Source of the DNA: Escallonia rubra
Taxonomy: Eukaryota > Streptophyta > Magnoliopsida > Escalloniales > Escalloniaceae
DNA: 64,000 nucleotides
Assembly: GCA_033065855.1 (NCBI GenBank)
Contig: JAVXUO010000192.1
Coordinates: 434,001 to 498,000, forward strand
Direction: 5' to 3'
A model generated the notes under the pieces. That model worked only from the letters and a program-made list of their open reading frames with translations. It ran no database searches and had not been told where the DNA came from. Position numbers and translations under genes: made by a program. Of this stretch, positions 58,407 through 64,000 are shown one piece after another. Each line of letters begins with the position of its first letter. Within the stretch, counting starts at the first letter, position 1.

Positions 58407-61400
58407 TCAGTTCTTATGATTCCTCTTTTTGTTAGGGGTAGCAACTTGACTTCTTGTAAGAACCCTAATGGGAGTGGCAACTTGACTTCTTGTCACCACC
58501 TTTCCAGTAGTGGGAGGCTTGGATGGAGTAGCTGCCTTGCTTCTTGTCACTTCCCTAGCAGGATGAGTGCTATCAAGAACACTAGCTCTAGAACTGGCAG
58601 ACTTGGCTGGAGTAGTAGCCTTGCTTCTTGTCACTACCCTAGTAGGAGAAGTGCTATCAAGAACACTGGCACTAGAACTTGCATATTTGGATGGAGTTGC
58701 AGCCTAGCTTCTTGTCACTACCCTAGTAGAAGTAGTAAGAGTTGTAGGAGTAATAGCAGCAGTAACACTAGCACTGGCACTGGCAGACTTGGATGGAGTA
58801 GCATCTTGGCACCTTCCAGTTACATCCAATCTTGCATTTGATTTTTTCCTCTCAAGTATGCCTTTCATCAATGCTGCAGCCTCATGGCCACTCATCTTTA
58901 CAGCCATCTCTTCACTGTGTTGTTCTTGAACAGCCATATCCTTTACAATTACTCGATCATTTCTTGCAAGCATCTGTTGTGCTCTTGTTGCTCTTGCATT
59001 TTTCACCTTCTGTCAATCAAGCTCTTCCTCCTGGAAGCTTTCTTCTCTGCTCTTTCACTGCCTTCCACATTCATAGTACTTGGGCTTCGATTTGTCTTAA
59101 CCTGTTTAAAGATGCCAAAATACATGGGAAGTTACCATACTGTAAACAAATTGGATATGGTAATAGTCATTGACCTAAGAAAAGCAAACTCACTAATAAA
59201 TGATGAGTTCTTCCTTCATGCCTTTGCCCTGCATCAACATATGTTTGAAAGGCAGTTGCATCACCCACAGTTGTTTTAGCCATTGAAGTTGTTGTTTCAT
59301 TTCTCCTGACATATTTACAGATGCCAAAAGACATGTGAAGTTAACATGTTGTAAAGAAAATACATGGTAATAATCCCTGACCAAGCAAAATATACTCACA
59401 TGTAACTTCTCTGGCCTTCCTGCTTGTCTTTGTCTTGCATCAACGCACATGGCAATTGCATCACCCGTATTTGTTTCAGCCAGAGCAGTTGCTTTTTGGG
59501 GCACACTTCCATGTCCCTTGCATGTTCTTTGGTTGTGGCCATACTTCCCACATTTACCACAAGTCATTCTCACTCTCTTTCTACTTAGCTTAATAGTACC
59601 TTTAGGGTTATCTTCATCCCTTCTCCTAACCTTACTTGGCCTACTTGGTTGAGTATGATGAATTGGGGGAAGAAGTTCAGGCTTACCACTATATTCCCAA
59701 AGGTCTGGACCATTGATTGGGTGGATGAGGTCCTCATATATCTTAATCTGAGTCTATCTTTTATAACAATCATGCACCCATTCCTCTGGTCTCATCCCTT
59801 TTGTTTATGCCATTTTCCTCATCAGAGTATATTGCAGAAACGGCATGAGGGCAAGGGATGCCACTGAGGTCCCATCTTCTACATGTGCAAGTCCTATCTC
59901 TCAAATTCACAACATACTGAGCACTAAATCGACATTTAAGCTGATACTCATATCCCTCATTCCAGGTGCTAATACACTCATTTGACCTAGCCTTGTTCTT
60001 CTAAACTATTTCTTGACTAGAAGGTGTATTCCTCCCATTGTGCTTCTTCAACTCATATCTTTTCTTGTACATTCTTTTCATTAGAAGAACCCTAACCCCT
60101 TCAAGCATTTCAAAATAGGTTTATCCCTAGTTTCCAAAATGAAGCTATTGAATGGTTCACAGTAATTATTCAATAGCTTATCACACTTAGGGAAAGTAGA
60201 AAAATGAGCCATGCTTCAGTGTTTGGGGCTTACATTCATTAGCCATTGATAAGCTGCTGAGTCATCTTTTTACAAGTTCTCCATTATTCTATTAAAGTAC
60301 CTCATTACAGATGCTTTGCTTGCATTTTGCATATAATCTTTCAAGTCCCGTCCCTTGAACAACTTGCTATAATTCTTGTACATGTGCAACAAGAAAAACC
60401 TGTACTCAAAATCTGGAAATACGTCTTGCATTGCTGGAACCAAACTCTTCATTTTAAAAAAATTCAAATTAAAATTGGAACACAGTAATAGTTGATGAAA
60501 ATCATAATTAAAATTTAAGGTTTTTGTAATTTTACCTTTTGCTTGTCTGAAGTGAATGTCCAATCATGCTGATTTTGATTCCCAATGTCAATGTCCCTCC
60601 AAGCAGTCCCATAAACCATGTCCACGAACTCTTATTCTCTGCCTCTACCACTGCATATACAATTGGGAACATGCAATTATCTACATCTATCCCAACAGCA
60701 GATAATAATTGTGAGGGGAAAGGACCCTTTAGAAAACATCCATCCGATCCAATGAATGGCCTGCAATGTTTGAACCCTGCCTTGCATGTCCCTAGACAAA
60801 CATACAACCTTTGAAACCTATACTAATTTTCACCCTCTTCTACCTTCTTAACCACCATTGTAGTATCTGGATTGGTTCTACAAACCTCATTACAGTAATC
60901 CCATATTCTCTTGTACTGCTCCAAATGGCTCCCATTAATCTCATCTAGTGCCTTCCACTTAGCTCTATAAGCCTGATGTTTGCTTACACCAAGTGTGAAC
61001 TTATTTCTGGCAGCATCTTTCAAAGTAGGCATTGGCATACTTGTGTTTGACCTAATTCTCTCCATGTAAGTCTTTGGCATACACGTATAACTGGCCCTCA
61101 TGTGGTAATAAAGGGTAGGGCAATCATGGTCTTTAAAATATGTTTTAACATGCCATGTTGTGGACCCCTGCCTCTTAGACCCATACAATGTCCACTTACA
61201 GTGCTCACTTTCAAGGCATATTGCCCTCACCCTAACCTTATCATTTTTTACAAACTTTATCTCTCTCATGTTCCTTATAGCATACTCTTTAAATTCTTCC
61301 CTAGTAGCAAACAACATCCTCACTTGAAACTCTGGATCTTTCATGTCTCTGTCAGGCATAAATTGTGCATACCTAAACCTGGTAGCTTCTTCATCAGAGT

Positions 61401-62214
61401 CAGATGGCAGACTCTTTAACTCATCAGACAAGTCATAATGCTCATCCCTCCCTCATTTGGTGCCTCAATTACCCCTAGGTCAGAAATCGTGTCATTCATC
61501 TTTTGCTTACCTCTCTATGCAGCACCAAACTATTCAACAGCTGAACCCATGTTTCCATCATTGGGTATTTCTTCCTCACTAAGCTCATAGTCATTGTCTT
61601 TAAAGTTTCATATCCTACATCAGCCTCACTATCAGCTTCACTACCATCTTTATTGTCATCTTCATCACCATTTTCACTGCCATCTTCATCACCATCTACA
61701 TTAGTTACCTTATCTATTTGCTGAGTTTCAATTACAGTTTCCCTCAAAGGGATAACATGTTCATTCCCCATAGCTTGACTTTGAGTACCATCAAACAGCC
61801 CCTCCAACTGACTACCATTTACATGCATCACATCCTGTGATACCAAAAACCCACTCTCATATGTCATCCCCACTAATGTGAGGTCATCAATATCATCACA
61901 AATTAATGTTTCCCCTAGTTCCATGTATACCTCTAGAACATTATTAGGACCAACATACACCATCATATATCTAATATCAGCATCATTCTTTAACCTTCTC
62001 AGCCCCTCATCTAAAGCCATATCAGGTACTCTATAGTGGAAATACATTTTCCCTTATAACCCTCTTGTACTAAAAATAAATCATTATGACACATGTCATA
62101 GTTGTCTACAACCCCACCCACATGTTCCATTATTGGGACATACACAAAGTGTCCCCCATGGTGCAATTCAAAAGTAAAATAATCAGACTCATTCGCTGCA
62201 CAAACAATTAACAT
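58407..62214 (-). pseudogene. mudrA-like MULE transposase, decayed
   Basis: Pieces follow family order on the minus strand. The PB1-like N-terminus (62214-61496) has FTFELHHGGHFVYVP then YVGPNNVLEVYMEL, with a one-base shift at an A-run near 62047 and an acidic linker. The DNA-binding Mut domain (61431-60823) has FATREEFKEYAIRN and the C/H-rich CLESEHCKWTLY ... HDCPTLY. The MULE transposase core is at 60807-60270: FIGSDGCFLKG with the first catalytic Asp, AVVEAENKSSWTWF, a frameshift, DWTFTSDKQK with the second Asp, and MKSLVPAMQDVFPDFEYRFF. A SWIM zinc finger (about 59840-59900) has CTCRRWDLSGIPCPHAV, and a CCHC knuckle (59573-59530) has CGKCGKYGHNQRTC. The tail has TRSxxATP repeats. Stops and frameshifts, such as in EIV*KNKAR near 60003, make it non-functional. 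Some gaps may be introns (donor AAGGTAAAA near 60537). Confidence 0.9.
58420..58740 (-). repeat. TRS-x-x-ATPxK tandem repeat encoding the transposase tail
   Basis: CTTGTCAC(T/C)ACC plus GTAGC(A/C)ACTTGAC-like units of 33-115 bp repeat 6-8 times. The encoded peptide repeats VTRSQVATP and TRSKAATPSK, a basic, proline-spaced tail that resembles histone-H1-like DNA-binding tails. Confidence 0.8.
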
Positions 62215-62809
62215 ATGCTTAATTTAATCAGATCCAATTCACAATACAGACAACACACTGACCATATAATTCATATTATTCAATTTTTAAGGAAAAAAAC
62301 ATATACCTTTACATTAGTATATAAGTATATTCAAATTAGTATATAAATATAAAATTCAATAATAGACAACATCACTTTATCATAGTCAAAGCAATTTGAC
62401 AGTCAATATTGGAATATACGTATAGAACAAAAAATCTAAAAAGCAACAATGTTCCATATATCAATACAAACATTACTGTAAAGCGCATGATTAAAGCAAT
62501 AAAGCACCAAAAGTCTGAACAACATACCGTACAGCGCAGCATTGCCGGAATTAATGCCCCTTTCCCTCTTTTGCCAAGTCATGTTGCTTCGATTTCGATA
62601 CTTACGGAATCACGATCAAACAAAAATCCTAAAACAAATGACCAAACTTAATTCAGTCAATAAAATCCCTAATTAACCCCTAATTGACACTTAATTTGAT
62701 AATCAAATCCTAATTGATACAAATGAAGCCCTAATTTGTACCTAATCTCTTGCTCTTACTCACCAATGGTCAACTCCCACTCTGCTTTGACAAAATGTGC
62801 TATAGGTTT

Positions 62810-63018
62810 ATTTTTTTAGGGAAATCAAGGACGCGAAGGCGAAGGGACGAAAATATCCCCACCAAAAGTCACATTAACGGCTAAAACCAGACGGCCGTGT
62901 GGAAAAGGACTTCAATGGGTAAATTTAAAAAGTATAGGGACTGATCTTACCAATTTTAAACTACAGGGACTACAGTGAGAACGGTCAAAAGTTTAGGGAC
63001 TATATGTGCTGTTACCTC
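62810..63018 (-). repeat. Right terminal inverted repeat of the MULE
   Basis: Inverse partner of 56035-56243. In Mutator elements the inverted repeat carries the transposase binding site and outward or inward promoters, so transcription of the transposase gene would start in or near this repeat. Confidence 0.93.
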
Positions 63019-63027
63019 TTATAATTC

Positions 63028-64000
63028 CATTGACTTTCTAGCAACTCCAAATAAAAGACAACGGAATACATGCACATTTAGCATATTCTTATTCTTACCC
63101 TCATTTCGCTTGTCAAATAATACATATGTTCCTTATACTTGGTTTGCACAGAGTTGGAAATGTCAAAGAAAGGAGGCAAAGGAACCTAGGGGTGCAAGGA
63201 CCTATTGGCGTAAGTCATATACAAGGGAAAAAGCCTTCATAAAATGAACCACCAAGTGTTATTTTTTAATAAAACAACATAAAATATGCAACTAACGTTG
63301 TCGAGTAGATATTCAATACAACCTAATACCAAGCCACGCGAACGGACATTGACGAAAGGATTCGTAAGAGCACCCTGTATTTGACAAAGTTGTCACACTC
63401 GAAGGTTCTTCTTCCACCTCAACCATCACTGTCGAGGTCCCTTCCCTGTTCAGTCTTAGCTATGGTTCCACAGCTGGTTGACGTGGATGGTCACAAAGAT
63501 TCCATCGAATAGGATTCATTGGGTATCGCATCTCTATTCTAGAAAATTTTGTTATAGTCCCCAAGCCTCATTATGAAACTGCCCAACACATTACTACAAC
63601 GAGCTAAAGAAGGAAGCTCTCTTTGCATAATTGCTTCACTCTCACATGTTCTAGTCACCAAAGTAGTAGCTAGGACTCCTAGAACTTGTCTTATCCTTCG
63701 TACCAAAGTTTGACGATCCTTTGAACCATAGTGATAATCGTGTCCATGAATCTCATCATTAGGAGGGGTTCCCATTGACAGTCAAAAGTATGAGCATCTG
63801 CATGTCAATTACCATAATTTTTTGCAATTATAGGCATCATCATTCATTTCTAAAAATCCCAATCTTCTAGTTGCATGTGTTTCATACCCATATGAGCCCA
63901 TGAGTATTTCTGAAAAACCAAAAAGCAAGAGCCTGAAATTAAAGCACTCGTGTTGTCATTTGTGAAAATACGAGCAAATGGAAAATAGATGAAGGCTTGA
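63028..64000. other. Right flank of the MULE, no gene recognised
   Basis: A minus-strand frame of 78 codons (63539-63775) starts with ATG but has no domain I recognise and no clear splice partner. Nothing else is supported. Confidence 0.4.

Larger units (their letters stand above)
56035..63018 (-). mobile_element. Complete Mutator-like element (MULE), 7.0 kb, with a nested CACTA
   Basis: Terminal inverted repeats of about 209 bp (56035-56243 and 62810-63018) start GAGGTAACA(A/G)CACATAT. They are about 88% identical. The 9-bp flanks GTATAATTC (56026-56034) and TTATAATTC (63019-63027) match at 8 of 9 positions. Inside are a minus-strand mudrA-like transposase pseudogene and a plus-strand GRF zinc-finger ORF. 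Without the 1,172-bp CACTA insertion it was about 5.8 kb. Frameshifts in the transposase say it is no longer autonomous. Confidence 0.94.

Overview
The window reads as nuclear DNA of a flowering plant, most likely a eudicot. It is AT-rich, its genes have GT-AG introns, and its mobile elements carry plant-type domains (tnp2 with DUF4218/DUF4216, Ptta/En-Spm, mudrA-like, Tat and chromovirus-like Ty3 elements). The species cannot be named from sequence alone. Almost all of the 64 kb is transposable-element DNA, much of it nested.

Only two host genes look intact, both on the minus strand. One is a two-exon gene for a secreted citrate-binding-protein-like protein (22813-23879). The other is a five-exon FAD-dependent monooxygenase (43189-53823) whose exons join in phase into 417 residues across a 7.5 kb intron packed with transposons.

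Layout: 1-3100 is the right part of a CACTA element that carries three spliced exons of an ABCC transporter. It sits in the 5' LTR of a decayed Ty3/gypsy element (to about 12090) whose 3' LTR holds a hAT MITE and a 2.7 kb solo LTR built largely of tandem repeats. An inverted, very long LTR of a second family follows (12091 to about 15325). 15.3-22.8 kb is gene-poor, with a PIF/Harbinger MITE and the 5' end of a Tat-type element. The citrate-binding-protein gene and a hAT MITE come next, then a MITE split by a 3.56 kb solo LTR (25426-28986). 30.8-39.3 kb is a broken CACTA element with a tnp2 transposase pseudogene, two unusual satellite arrays and a LINE fragment. 39.6-41.8 kb is a Tat-type LTR with about 16 units of 92-93 bp.

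The monooxygenase gene fills 43.2-53.8 kb, with at least four elements in its large intron and a hAT MITE just upstream. 56035-63018 is a complete 7 kb Mutator-like element with long terminal inverted repeats and a 9-bp target duplication. It carries a decayed mudrA-type transposase and, convergent to it, a small GRF zinc-finger ORF in a mudrB-like position. A 1.2 kb CACTA element is nested just inside its left terminus.

The points most worth following are the TE-expanded monooxygenase gene, the Mutator element with its GRF gene, the ABCC exons inside CACTA, the repeat-built LTRs and the two satellites at 35-37 kb. All element boundaries and splice sites were read by eye; no search or alignment was run.
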